Shown in pieces: positions 13,628 to 21,213 of a DNA stretch of 25,394 bases. The notes below the pieces were generated by a model. It was not told where the DNA came from. It did not search any database and saw only the letters and a program-made list of their open reading frames with translations. Within the stretch, counting starts at the first letter, position 1; each line of letters begins with the position of its first letter. This stretch comes from VAZQ01 sp036502925 (lineage in GTDB: Bacteria > Pseudomonadota > Alphaproteobacteria > Rhizobiales > Xanthobacteraceae): NCBI GenBank assembly GCA_036502925.1, contig DASXXS010000225.1, forward strand, positions 1 through 25,394. The letters are read 5' to 3'. The translations under genes were made by a program, and so were the position numbers.

Positions 13628-14602
13628 ATGCGCCGAACAATCCTCGCCGGGCTTGCCGCATTGTCGCTGGGGCTCGGCCTCGCCTCCGCCGGCCACGCTC
13701 AGACCTATCCGAGCCGGCCCGTCACCCTGGTGGTGGCCTTCACGCCGGCCGGCCCGAGCGATGTGCTGGCCCGCGTGGTGGGACGCAAGCTCGAGGAACT
13801 GCTCAAGCAGCCGTTCGTCGTGGTCAACCGTCCGGGCGCGGGCGGCAATATCGGGGCCGAGGCGGTGGCGAGCGCGGCGCCCGACGGCTACACGCTGCTG
13901 ATGGGCAACAACAGCATCCTGGCCACCAATGCGAGCCTCTACAAGAAATTGCCATACGATCCGGAGAAGGATTTCAAGCCCATCAGCCTGGTCGGCAATC
14001 AGGCCAATATTCTGGTGGTGAATCCCAAGCTTCCGGTCCATTCCATGGCCGAGCTGATCGCGCTCGCCAAGTCGAAGCCCGGCGAGCTCAACTATGCGTC
14101 GTCCGGGATCGGCACGGCCGCGCATCTCGCTGGCGCGCTGTTCAAGGCGCAGGCCGGTATCGATATCGTCCACGTCGCCTACAAGGGCGCCGCCCCGGCG
14201 CTGCAGGACGTCATCGCCGGACAGGTCCAGATGATGTTTGCAACCGCGGCCTCGGTGGTCGGATTCATCAATGCGGGCGTGGTGCGGCCGCTGGCGGTGA
14301 CCACGCTCAAGCGCAGCGCGCTGATGCCCGATCTGCCGACCGTCGCCGAGCAAGGCCTGCCGGGCTTCGAGGCCACGACCTGGCATGGCCTGGTGGCGCC
14401 GGCCGCCACCCCGCCGCCCGTGATCGACAGTCTGCACGACGCCACCGTGCGGGCGCTGCGCGACCCCGCGGTCGCCAAATCGTTGACCGATCTGGGGGTC
14501 GAGATTTCCTCGAGCACGCCGGACGAGTTCGCCAAATACATCACGGCCGAAATTCCCAAATGGACCGCCGTGGTGAAAGCCTCGGGCGCGACCCTCGACT
14601 AA
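13628..14602 (+). CDS. Bug/TctC-family tripartite tricarboxylate transporter substrate-binding protein
   Basis: 324 residues from ATG at 13628. Signal peptide RRTILAGLAALSLGLGLASA GHA, cleaved before QTYPSRPV, is typical of the family. Diagnostic stretches: YPSRPVTLVVAFTPAGPSDVLAR, VVNRPGAGGNIGAEAVASAAPDGYTLLMGN, the YASSGIGTAAHLAGALF lobe and the VAYKGAAPALQDVIAGQVQMMF strand. Bug proteins are periplasmic binders of small organic acids, amides or aromatics and often lack adjacent membrane subunits, as here. One base separates its stop from the next start, so it is probably co-expressed with the amidohydrolase and may bind that enzyme's substrate. Confidence 0.93.
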   Translation: MRRTILAGLAALSLGLGLASAGHAQTYPSRPVTLVVAFTPAGPSDVLARVVGRKLEELLKQPFVVVNRPGAGGNIGAEAVASAAPDGYTLLMGNNSILATNASLYKKLPYDPEKDFKPISLVGNQANILVVNPKLPVHSMAELIALAKSKPGELNYASSGIGTAAHLAGALFKAQAGIDIVHVAYKGAAPALQDVIAGQVQMMFATAASVVGFINAGVVRPLAVTTLKRSALMPDLPTVAEQGLPGFEATTWHGLVAPAATPPPVIDSLHDATVRALRDPAVAKSLTDLGVEISSSTPDEFAKYITAEIPKWTAVVKASGATLD

Positions 14603-14603
14603 C

Positions 14604-15527
14604 ATGGCGGCAACCGATCTCTCACATGCGCCGCTGTGCGTGGCGCCGGATGCGCAGCCGCGTGCGCCCGACGTGGCCTTGCCGGGCGGCGCCTGCGATT
14701 GTCACGCGCATATCTGCGGACCCGCGGCGGTCTATCCTTACGGGGCGGAGCGGATCTACACGCCGCCCGATGCCACGATCGAATCCTACCGGCGCCTGCT
14801 CGCGGTCCTGGGGGTGGAGCGCGCGGTGCTGGTCCAGCCGAGCGTCTATGGCACCGACAACCGCGCCCTGCTGGCGGCCTTGCGGGCGACGCGAGAAGGA
14901 TTTCGCGGCGTGGCGGTGGTCGAGCCGACCATCGCGGTCCGCGACGTCGAGGCGCTGCATCGCGCGGGCATTCGCGGCGTGCGGCTCAATCTGGTGGATC
15001 GCCGGGAGGGGCGCAATGCCGTGCCGGTCGCGATGGTGCGCGCGCTTGCCGATCGCATCGCGCCGTTTGGCTGGCACATCGAGTTCCTCGTGAATCTGGA
15101 CGCGGCTCCGGGATTCGCCGACGCGATCGCCGATCTCGCGGTCCCGATCGTGCTCGGACATCTGGGCTATCCGCGCGCGGGGGCGCGCGCGTGGGTCGAG
15201 GCCCCCGCATTCGGGAGCCTGCTGGCCCTGCTCGGGGGCGGCCGCTGCTGGGTCAAGCTCACCGGCCCCTATCGGATTTCGGGTGCCGCGGATTTGCCCT
15301 ATGAGGACGTGGACGCGGTGGCGGCGAAGCTCGCGCAAGCAGCCCCCGGGCGTCTCCTCTGGGGCAGCGACTGGCCGCATGTGATGATGAAGAAGCCGAT
15401 GCCCAACGACGGCGCGCTCTGCGACCTGCTGGCGCGCTGGATCCCGGATGCGAGGACGCGCAGGCGCATCTTGGTGGAGAACCCGATGGAGCTTTACGGC
15501 TTTGGCGCAGATGAAAGGATCAGATAA
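14604..15527 (+). CDS. Amidohydrolase, 2-pyrone-4,6-dicarboxylate hydrolase (LigI)-like
   Basis: 307 residues from ATG at 14604, one base after the Bug gene, with no ribosome-binding site of its own, so translation is probably coupled. Amidohydrolase_2 motifs are present: CDCHAHICGP (H34, H36), VLGHLGYPRAG (H186), WVKLTGPYRIS (K218, R224) and LLWGSDWPHV (D256). Spacing of these residues and the GVRLNL arginine resemble LigI, which opens the lactone 2-pyrone-4,6-dicarboxylate in the protocatechuate 4,5-cleavage pathway for lignin-derived aromatics. Related enzymes act on other lactones, so the substrate remains an inference. It is cytoplasmic, as there is no signal peptide. The stop codon abuts the GTG of the following gene. 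Confidence 0.85.
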   Translation: MAATDLSHAPLCVAPDAQPRAPDVALPGGACDCHAHICGPAAVYPYGAERIYTPPDATIESYRRLLAVLGVERAVLVQPSVYGTDNRALLAALRATREGFRGVAVVEPTIAVRDVEALHRAGIRGVRLNLVDRREGRNAVPVAMVRALADRIAPFGWHIEFLVNLDAAPGFADAIADLAVPIVLGHLGYPRAGARAWVEAPAFGSLLALLGGGRCWVKLTGPYRISGAADLPYEDVDAVAAKLAQAAPGRLLWGSDWPHVMMKKPMPNDGALCDLLARWIPDARTRRRILVENPMELYGFGADERIR

Positions 15528-16847
15528 GTGAGCTCAGTCAATCGCGGAACCGCGCTCGCCCGCAATGTGCGCCGGCTCGGGCATCTCGATCTCGCCGGCG
15601 CCGGCCAGGTGACGGTCGCGGGGGGCTTCGCCTATGTGGGCCATATCCCCAACCGCGCCCATCTCGGCACCACCATCCTGGACGTGTCCGATCCTGCCGA
15701 TCCGCGCATCGTGGCCACCATCACGCTCACGGACACCAGCTCGCACAGCCACAAGGCGCGGGTCGCCGGCGATCTCATGATCGTCAATCATGAGCGCAAT
15801 CCGACTCCCATCGGTCGACGCGCCGACGAGCTGCCGCGTGTGCGGGCGCAGCTCGCTGCTGCGCTCGGGCGCGAGCCGAGCCGCGCCGAGCTGGCGCAGA
15901 AGATGAACGTGACCGAAGCCGACATCGCGGAAATAGAGCAGGAAGCGCAGCGCGGCTATCACAACGGCGGGTTCAAGATCTACGACGTGTCGAAGCCGGC
16001 ACAGCCGAAGGAAATCGTCCATCACCGCACCGGCGGCATCGGGGTCCATCGCTTCGATATGGACGAGCGCTACGCCTACATCTCGACCGAGATGGAGGGC
16101 TATGTCGGCAACATCCTGGTGATCTACGACATCGGCGATCCGCGGCGTCCGGCCGAGGTCGCGCGCTGGTGGATGCCCGGCCAGCATATCGCCGGCGGCG
16201 AGCAGCCGACCTGGCCGGGCCGCCAGCATCGGCTGCATCATGCGCTGCGCTACGGCAACGAGATGTGGGCGAGCTGCTGGCACGGCGGCTTCTCGATTAT
16301 CGACGTGTCCGATCTCGGGAAGCCGAAAACCGTCGGCGCCTACAACTATCATCCGCTGTTTCCGGAGCCGACCCACACGGTGCGGCCGGTGCCGGAGCGG
16401 CTCGACGGACGGCGCATCGCGCTCGCCATCGACGAGGAGGATCAGGCCCAGAGCGCCACCGAGGAGGCGGCGCGGCGCGGACGCGCGCATGCCTGCATGC
16501 TCACCTTCGACGTGACCGATCCCGGCGCCATCAGGCCGCTGGCGCAATTCCAGGTGAGCGATCTCGACTCGCCGTTTAGCCGCACGCCCGGCGCCCGCTT
16601 CGGGGCGCATCAGTTTGCCGAGCGCACGGCGGGCACGCTCGTCTACGCGGTCTGGTTCGGCGGCGGGCTGCGCATCATCGACGTGGCGGACCCGCTCGCG
16701 CCCAGGGAGGTCGGCTGGTTCATTCCCGAGCCCGCCGGCGGCCGCCCGGCGCCGCAGAGCAACGACGTGACCCTCGACGACCGCGGCCTCATCTACCTGG
16801 TCGACCGCAATGTCGGCTTCGACATTTTGGAGCATGTGCCGGGGTGA
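15528..16847 (+). CDS. LVIVD-repeat protein with helix-turn-helix-like insert
   Basis: 439 residues from GTG at 15528, which directly follows the TAA of the amidohydrolase; AAAGGAT is the ribosome-binding site. The protein is a string of about six LVIVD-type beta-propeller units, for example TTILDVSDPADPRIVA (48-63), GFKIYDVSKPAQPKEIV (148-164), LVIYDIGDPRRPAEVARW, GFSIIDVSDLGKPKTVG and LRIIDVADPLAPREVGW. Between the first and second units lies an unrelated helical insert (about 99-142) with LGREPSRAELAQKMNVTEAD, which resembles the helix-turn-helix of sigma-70 region 3. There is no signal peptide. LVIVD proteins have no general enzymatic assignment. Tight linkage suggests it serves the same pathway as the amidohydrolase. 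Many histidines in the middle (HRFD, GRQHRLHHA, WHGG) hint at metal binding. Confidence 0.85.
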   Translation: MSSVNRGTALARNVRRLGHLDLAGAGQVTVAGGFAYVGHIPNRAHLGTTILDVSDPADPRIVATITLTDTSSHSHKARVAGDLMIVNHERNPTPIGRRADELPRVRAQLAAALGREPSRAELAQKMNVTEADIAEIEQEAQRGYHNGGFKIYDVSKPAQPKEIVHHRTGGIGVHRFDMDERYAYISTEMEGYVGNILVIYDIGDPRRPAEVARWWMPGQHIAGGEQPTWPGRQHRLHHALRYGNEMWASCWHGGFSIIDVSDLGKPKTVGAYNYHPLFPEPTHTVRPVPERLDGRRIALAIDEEDQAQSATEEAARRGRAHACMLTFDVTDPGAIRPLAQFQVSDLDSPFSRTPGARFGAHQFAERTAGTLVYAVWFGGGLRIIDVADPLAPREVGWFIPEPAGGRPAPQSNDVTLDDRGLIYLVDRNVGFDILEHVPG

Positions 16848-16909
16848 TGCGGCACGTCCTTGCTCCTTTTCCCGGACGCGATGCCGCGCGTAGCCGGGAT
16901 CGATCCGCA

Positions 16910-17014
16910 CTTGTCCCGGCCTTGAGCCGGGACCGTTCCAAACTCGGAGCTTGGAACGATCCCGGGTCAGCGGCGCATCACTACGCTTCGCTCCGTGCTG
17001 CGCCGCGCCCGGGA
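16910..17014. repeat. Dispersed palindromic repeat, family A (copy 4)
   Basis: CTTGTCCCGGCCTTGAGCCG, GGGACCGTTCCAAACTCGG with CTTGGAACGATCCCGGG, then CAGCGGCGCATCACTACG and GTGCTGCGCCGCGCCCGGG. A related fragment (TTCCCGGACGCGATGCCGCG) precedes it at 16869. The 470-base stretch 16848-17317 contains only this repeat, a duplicated gene end and the family E repeat; no intact gene. Confidence 0.8.
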
Positions 17015-17065
17015 AAAGTAGGAAGACCTCGGCTCGGCATCCTGCGATCGCGGACGCGAGGCACC

Positions 17066-17156
17066 TTACCGCCGCTTCGGCACCACGCCGCTGGCGAGGA
17101 AGATCGTCTGCGCTTCAGGGGTCGCGAGATAGGCGAGGAACGCGCGCGCCGCGGCG
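17066..17156 (-). pseudogene. Duplicated 3' end of the ModA-like gene (fragment)
   Basis: Read on the minus strand, this encodes AAARAFLAYLATPEAQTIFL then ASGVVPKRR and a stop. That is the same C-terminus as the gene ending at 17318, which has VVSKRR. The DNA of 17061-17156 and 17313-17408 differs at only a handful of the 96 positions. Upstream of the fragment the similarity stops and a family E repeat begins. It is either a tandem duplication split by a repeat or the remnant of a second, related gene. Confidence 0.8.
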
Positions 17157-17164
17157 CACAGCGC

Positions 17165-17312
17165 GCTCCTTCTCCCCGCGTGCGGGGAGAAGGTCGGGAT
17201 GAGGGGGCGGTTCCGCGAGTCTGAGCGTGTGGAAACGCCCCCTCACCGTGCCGAGTCTGGATTTTCCTCTGTGCCGCGTGGCCCTCTCCCCGCAAGCGGG
17301 GCGAGGGACGCT
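17165..17312. repeat. Dispersed repeat, family E (CTCCCCGC...GCGGGGAG type)
   Basis: CTTCTCCCCGCGTGCGGGGA at the left and CCCTCTCCCCGCAAGCGGGG at the right are short hairpins. Between them GATGAGGGGGCG and CGCCCCCTCACCG form a longer inverted pair. The repeat lies exactly between the two copies of the ModA-like gene end. Confidence 0.7.
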
Positions 17313-17317
17313 GCACC

Positions 17318-18085
17318 TTACCGCCGCTTGGACACCACGCCGCTGGCGAGGAAGATCGTCTGTGCCTCGGGGGTCGCGAGATAGGCGAGGAACGCGCGCG
17401 CCGCGGCGGGGCTGGGCGCGGCCGCGACCAGGGCCGAGGAGTACATGGTGTAGTTCTGCACCTCGTCCGGGATCGCGCCGACGAGCTTCACGCCGCCCGT
17501 CTCCTGGTTGTGCAGGACGTCGGTGTAGCCGCCGAATCCGAGCTCCTTGCCGCGGCCTTCCTTGATCCGGGTGGCGACCGCTTCACCGTCGTCGACCCGC
17601 ACGATCTTGGATTGCATCTGGTCGAAGACGCCGATCTTCTTGAGCATCGATTCGATATAAGTGCCGCTGGAGGCGCGATTGTAGACCAGCGCGTCCGCTT
17701 CCACGAGGGAGCGCTTGAAGGCGGCCAGGGTCGAAATGTCGGGTAACGGCGCATCGACGCGGACCAGCACCGCCGAGCCGACGCCGCCGATTTCCTTTTG
17801 CGTGTCGGCGGCGACCTTACCGGCGCTCGCCAGCTCCGCCAAGGTGGGATCGGGCGCCAGGATCACGTCGGCAGCCGCACCGCTCTCGGTCAGAATCTTG
17901 CGCAGCTCCGGCGCGGTCGCATAGCGGATCAGGACCTGGTTGCCGGAGTGCTCCTTGAACTTGGCGGCCACCGTGATGAGGCCGCGCTGCATGGCGCCGG
18001 CGCTGAGCACCTTGAGCTCGTCCGCCATGCCTTGCCCCATTCCGAGCAGCAGAAGCGCCGCAATACCGACAAGCCGCGCTCGCAT
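17318..18085 (-). CDS. ModA-like periplasmic substrate-binding protein
   Basis: 255 residues from ATG at 18085, chosen because GGGAGGAAAATC precedes it; a longer frame to 18202 has no such signal and its extra residues are arginine-rich noise. Signal peptide RARLVGIAALLLLGMGQGMA, cleaved before DELKV. The mature protein has the SBP_bac_11 (molybdate-binding, ModA) pattern: LKVLSAGAMQRGLITVAAKF, a segment with GAAADVILAPDPTLAELASAGKV, and the C-terminal AARAFLAYLATPEAQTIFLASGV. Usual ModA ligands begin with an AAASL motif; here it is SAGAMQ, so the ligand may not be molybdate. No ABC permease or ATPase adjoins it. Its last 96 bases are repeated at 17061-17156. A small membrane-protein gene lies 43 bases upstream on the same strand. 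Confidence 0.87.
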   Translation of the reverse strand: MRARLVGIAALLLLGMGQGMADELKVLSAGAMQRGLITVAAKFKEHSGNQVLIRYATAPELRKILTESGAAADVILAPDPTLAELASAGKVAADTQKEIGGVGSAVLVRVDAPLPDISTLAAFKRSLVEADALVYNRASSGTYIESMLKKIGVFDQMQSKIVRVDDGEAVATRIKEGRGKELGFGGYTDVLHNQETGGVKLVGAIPDEVQNYTMYSSALVAAAPSPAAARAFLAYLATPEAQTIFLASGVVSKRR

Positions 18086-18128
18086 GATTTTCCTCCCGCG
18101 CCGGCGTTGGGGGCCGGTGCGGGGTAGT

Positions 18129-18296
18129 CTAGCCGGCGCCGGGCGGCGGCGCCACATGCACCCCCATCGCGGCCAGGATTTGCGGCCAGAATGCAATGGC
18201 AAAGCCGGCCAGGATCACGATCAGAGCGCCAAGGAAGGTCTTGAGACCGGGACGGCTGGGCGGGTAGTCGTCGCCCGGACGGTCGATATTGCTCAT
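18129..18296 (-). CDS. Small single-pass membrane protein of unknown function
   Basis: 55 residues from ATG at 18296. A longer frame to 18389 exists, but its extra residues show no pattern. The ribosome-binding site is weak (GAGAC). The product has a short polar N-terminus (MSNIDRPGDDYPPSRPGLK), one hydrophobic helix (FLGALIVILAGFAIAFWPQIL) and a proline-rich tail (VHVAPPPGAG). It lies just upstream of the ModA-like gene on the same strand, and the two could be co-transcribed. I do not recognise a family, and small size makes the call less certain. Confidence 0.5.
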   Translation of the reverse strand: MSNIDRPGDDYPPSRPGLKTFLGALIVILAGFAIAFWPQILAAMGVHVAPPPGAG

Positions 18297-18429
18297 TATG
18301 ATGTTGTCTCGCAGGATAAACGCCGTCCCCGCCGGCCTCTTAGCATCGCGGAGACGAACGGTGACCTGCGAATTTCGCCACCCTCCCATACGCGCTGACC
18401 GCGTTGGTCGAGGCGCCCTCAGGTCGCTG

Positions 18430-19395
18430 TCACATCAACCAGTAGGCGTCCGGATTCTCCGGCGGGACAATGACGGCCTCGACCTGCACGCTGACATCGT
18501 CGTGGATGTCCACGGTCGTGCCGGGAGCTTCATAGCCGACCTTCCACACCGCGAGGTCATAGGTGCCCTTGGGCAGCGCGAGCTCGGCCCGCCCGGACGG
18601 GTCGGTCGCGGCCCCATAGGCGCCGAGCCGCACCTGGGCATCCTCGATGGGCGTCTTGCTCTCCTTCTCGAAGACCTCGATCGTCAGCCGGTGCTCAGGC
18701 GGCCGCACGATCGCCACGCTGAATTTGGATGAAGATCGCTCGTGCGGGATTTCGACCTCGGCTGCGGCAAAATTCACCGCGCACCAGAACATCCCTTCCT
18801 GATCCGGCGCCGGCACCTCCACCTCGGTCCAATACAACGCGCTCGTCCCTGGCCACGGCGTATCCTGCAGGCGGCCTTGGGCGATCACGGCGCCGCTCTG
18901 GTCGCTGATCAGGATTTTCTGGCCCTTGAGCTCGCATCCGCCCGAGGACTTGGCTCCCACCTTGATGCGGAATCGCTCGCCCATGACCACGGGCGAGGGA
19001 ATTGCCCATGCCGCCAAGCTGGTGGCGTGAGGCCTGGTGCGCACGCAAACCGGGAGCATGCATTCCTCATGAAGAATGCCCTCGCTCTCGTGCGCCGCGA
19101 AGCCGATGTTCCAGACATGCTCGCCCACCCGCAGGGGCGCTTTGAGCGTGATGTCGCGAAGCGTGTTGTCTTGATGCGCGGTGTCTCCGGGCGCACCATC
19201 ATGACCGCAGCGAGGCTCGATGGTCGTCACCAGCCCGTCGGGGCCGGTGACGGTGAGCGGCATGGCGCCGAGATCGCATCCCGCCGCGCACGAGACCTTG
19301 ACCTGCAAGACAAGCTCGCTGCCGACCGGCAGCTCCGGCGGCACCGGCTCGCTCAGCTCGACATTGGTTGAATGCGCTGGCACGTCTCTCGTCAT
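18430..19395 (-). CDS. Protein of unknown function with C-terminal carboxypeptidase-regulatory-like domain
   Basis: 321 residues from ATG at 19395; no strong ribosome-binding site and no signal peptide. The N-terminal two-thirds appear to be beta-rich, immunoglobulin-like segments (LPVGSELVLQVKVSCAAGCD, MGERFRIKVGAKSSGGCELK, YWTEVEVPAPDQEGMFWCAV). They contain several cysteines (SCAAGC, RCGHD, EECMLPVC, GGCELK, FWCAV). The last 80 residues (LTIEVFEKESKTPIEDAQVR, ATDPSGRAELALPKGTYDLAV, KVGYEAPGTTVDI) match the CarboxypepD_reg/PEGA-like fold. It begins 41 bases after the FAD oxidoreductase gene on the same strand and is likely in one transcript with it. I do not know its function. Confidence 0.75.
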   Translation of the reverse strand: MTRDVPAHSTNVELSEPVPPELPVGSELVLQVKVSCAAGCDLGAMPLTVTGPDGLVTTIEPRCGHDGAPGDTAHQDNTLRDITLKAPLRVGEHVWNIGFAAHESEGILHEECMLPVCVRTRPHATSLAAWAIPSPVVMGERFRIKVGAKSSGGCELKGQKILISDQSGAVIAQGRLQDTPWPGTSALYWTEVEVPAPDQEGMFWCAVNFAAAEVEIPHERSSSKFSVAIVRPPEHRLTIEVFEKESKTPIEDAQVRLGAYGAATDPSGRAELALPKGTYDLAVWKVGYEAPGTTVDIHDDVSVQVEAVIVPPENPDAYWLM

Positions 19396-19436
19396 GATTG
19401 GCTGCCGCGTTGTTTGCTTGCTTCAAGCCGCTCGCG

Positions 19437-21104
19437 TCAAGCCGCGCCCTTGGCGGCGTTGCGGCCGGCGACCCGGCCGAAGGACAGGCATCGGGCCAAC
19501 CCATGCTGGGCAAACCCGCCTTGCGACTCGCCACAACAATATAGGCTCGGGATCACCTGGCCGCGGATGTCGATCACCTCGCCGTTGGTGTTCGAGCGCA
19601 GTCCCGTCAGCGTGTCGTGGAGAATGGGCGTCGCCCAGGCGGCGTAGAACGGCGGCTTCTCGATCTTGAACATCGGGGTGGGCTTCTTGAAGTCCGTGTC
19701 GGTGCCCGAGGCCACGAACGAATTGTAGCGGTTCACGGTTGCCTCCAGGACGGCGCCCGAGATGGGCTTCTTCTGATGCGGATTTTTGATCCTGGGCGCC
19801 AACTCGGCCACCGTATCGGCGCTGGCGAAGTAGCCGTCGGGGTCCACATGCGGAGGCTTGGGGTCCCATTTCTCCCGCGCCACCGCATCGGCGTCGAAGA
19901 TCGCCCAGATCGGACCGCCGCCGTTGAGCTTGGACGGATCGCCATTGTAGGCCATGGCGGCCGCAAAGAAGCGGTACGACCCGTCGACCTCGTTCCAGAA
20001 CCGCTGGCCGCTCTGGTTGACGAAGATCATGTTCTGCCAATCGCTGACCGTGAGACCGGTCGCCTTGGCGAGCGGGAACAGCTTGCTCTCTGGCTGGAAG
20101 ACGAGCGAGCTGTAGCCCCAGCGGCAGCCGACGTGGCGCGTCTTGGTAATTGCGGCGCCGGACTCGCTGGTCTGGTTGGCGGTCGCCCACAGCGATGCCC
20201 CGATCTCCATGGCGGCGAGCTCGCCCTTGGCGCCCTGGAAGACGTACGGCAGGCAGGCCTGCTGGTATTCCTCGGTCAGGCGCGGATCGAAGGTGCGGCG
20301 GAAGTTGACGTTGCCGGTGTGGCCGCCGGTCGCGATGATGACGCCCTTGCGGGCCTCGATATTGAGCGTGCCGCCCGGATGCGCGACCGTGATGCCCAGC
20401 ACCTTGCCGGAGGAGGCATGCTCGCGCACGATGCTCTTCATCTCGTGACGCAGGAGGATCTGCACGCCCTTGCGGCGCGCGCTCTGCTCGAGTCGGCGCA
20501 CCAGCCCGGAGCCGTTGCGGCCGCCGCCGGGCGCGTAGATCTCGTCCTGGTTCTGCCATTCGACGGTGACGAATGTCCGCGGTACCGTCGAAGCGGCTTC
20601 CGGGCCGATCGGCTTTTCGATGAACTCCACGCCGTTCTCGACCAGGAAGTTGAAGGTCGGGACGTTCTCGTCGGCAAAGACGCGCACCAGATCCCGGTCG
20701 CTGTAGCGCGCGACGGTCGCGTCGTGACGCACCCAGTCCTTGAAAATCTGGTCTGCCGAATCCTTGATGCCGGCCTTCTGCTGCAAGGCGTGGCCGCCGC
20801 CGAGATGGACGCGTCCTCCGCTCAGCATGCCGCGGCCGCCGATGTCGAAGTTCTCCTCCACGCTGATCACGGAGGCGCCGTTGTCGCGCGCCGTGATGGC
20901 GGCGGCGAGGCCGGAGACGCCGGCCCCGATGATGACGACGTCGGCCGACAGATCCCATTTGACGGCTTGCGCCCTGGCCTCGTTGGCGCTGACGCCGGCC
21001 AAGGCCGCGGCCCCGACGCCGGCCGCGCCCTTCGACAGGAAGGCGCGCCGGCTGACCGATGCCGCACCCTTGCCGGAGCCGCGAGTGTTTGCGCTCTTGC
21101 CCAT
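19437..21104 (-). CDS. Tat-exported FAD-dependent oxidoreductase (FAD_binding_2, fumarate reductase/flavocytochrome-like)
   Basis: 555 residues from ATG at 21104, preceded by GGGGAGGAG; the frame extends upstream but only through the divergent spacer. A twin-arginine signal is clear: SRRAFLSKG (RR at 19-20), hydrophobic AAGVGAAALAGVSA, cleavage after ARA. Folded export with bound FAD is therefore expected. FAD-binding GAGVSGLAAAI (60-70) is followed by the GG motif in FDIGGRGMLSGGRVHLGGG. The C-terminal LYCCGESQGGFAQHGLARCLSFGRVAGRNA is the second FAD contact seen in fumarate reductase, urocanate reductase and 3-ketosteroid dehydrogenase relatives. No heme-binding CxxCH is present, so electrons must come from or go to a separate partner. 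Substrate is unknown. Confidence 0.88.
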   Translation of the reverse strand: MGKSANTRGSGKGAASVSRRAFLSKGAAGVGAAALAGVSANEARAQAVKWDLSADVVIIGAGVSGLAAAITARDNGASVISVEENFDIGGRGMLSGGRVHLGGGHALQQKAGIKDSADQIFKDWVRHDATVARYSDRDLVRVFADENVPTFNFLVENGVEFIEKPIGPEAASTVPRTFVTVEWQNQDEIYAPGGGRNGSGLVRRLEQSARRKGVQILLRHEMKSIVREHASSGKVLGITVAHPGGTLNIEARKGVIIATGGHTGNVNFRRTFDPRLTEEYQQACLPYVFQGAKGELAAMEIGASLWATANQTSESGAAITKTRHVGCRWGYSSLVFQPESKLFPLAKATGLTVSDWQNMIFVNQSGQRFWNEVDGSYRFFAAAMAYNGDPSKLNGGGPIWAIFDADAVAREKWDPKPPHVDPDGYFASADTVAELAPRIKNPHQKKPISGAVLEATVNRYNSFVASGTDTDFKKPTPMFKIEKPPFYAAWATPILHDTLTGLRSNTNGEVIDIRGQVIPSLYCCGESQGGFAQHGLARCLSFGRVAGRNAAKGAA

Positions 21105-21143
21105 CTGCTCCTCCCCGATGTTTCGACTGCTGTTGGGGCGATC

Positions 21144-21170
21144 CTTGACTTTGCGGGCCGCGAGGTCAAG
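21144..21170. promoter_or_regulatory. 27-bp dyad between divergent genes (candidate operator)
   Basis: CTTGAC (21144-21149) and GTCAAG (21165-21170) flank a GCGGGCCGC centre. Only two of the thirteen pairs across the dyad fail. It lies in the 109-base gap between the FAD oxidoreductase and lipoprotein genes. TTGACT or TTGACC on either strand could also serve as -35 boxes, although the matching -10 boxes are weak. No regulator gene is in the window. Confidence 0.4.
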
Positions 21171-21213
21171 ACAGCGCGCGCAAATCCTGCGCCGTTCATC
21201 CCCGAGGCATGCC

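Noticed and set aside
17165..17312. Short protein-coding frames between the two ModA-like gene ends
   Set aside because: They translate repeat DNA in both directions with arginine- and proline-rich products and no start signals.
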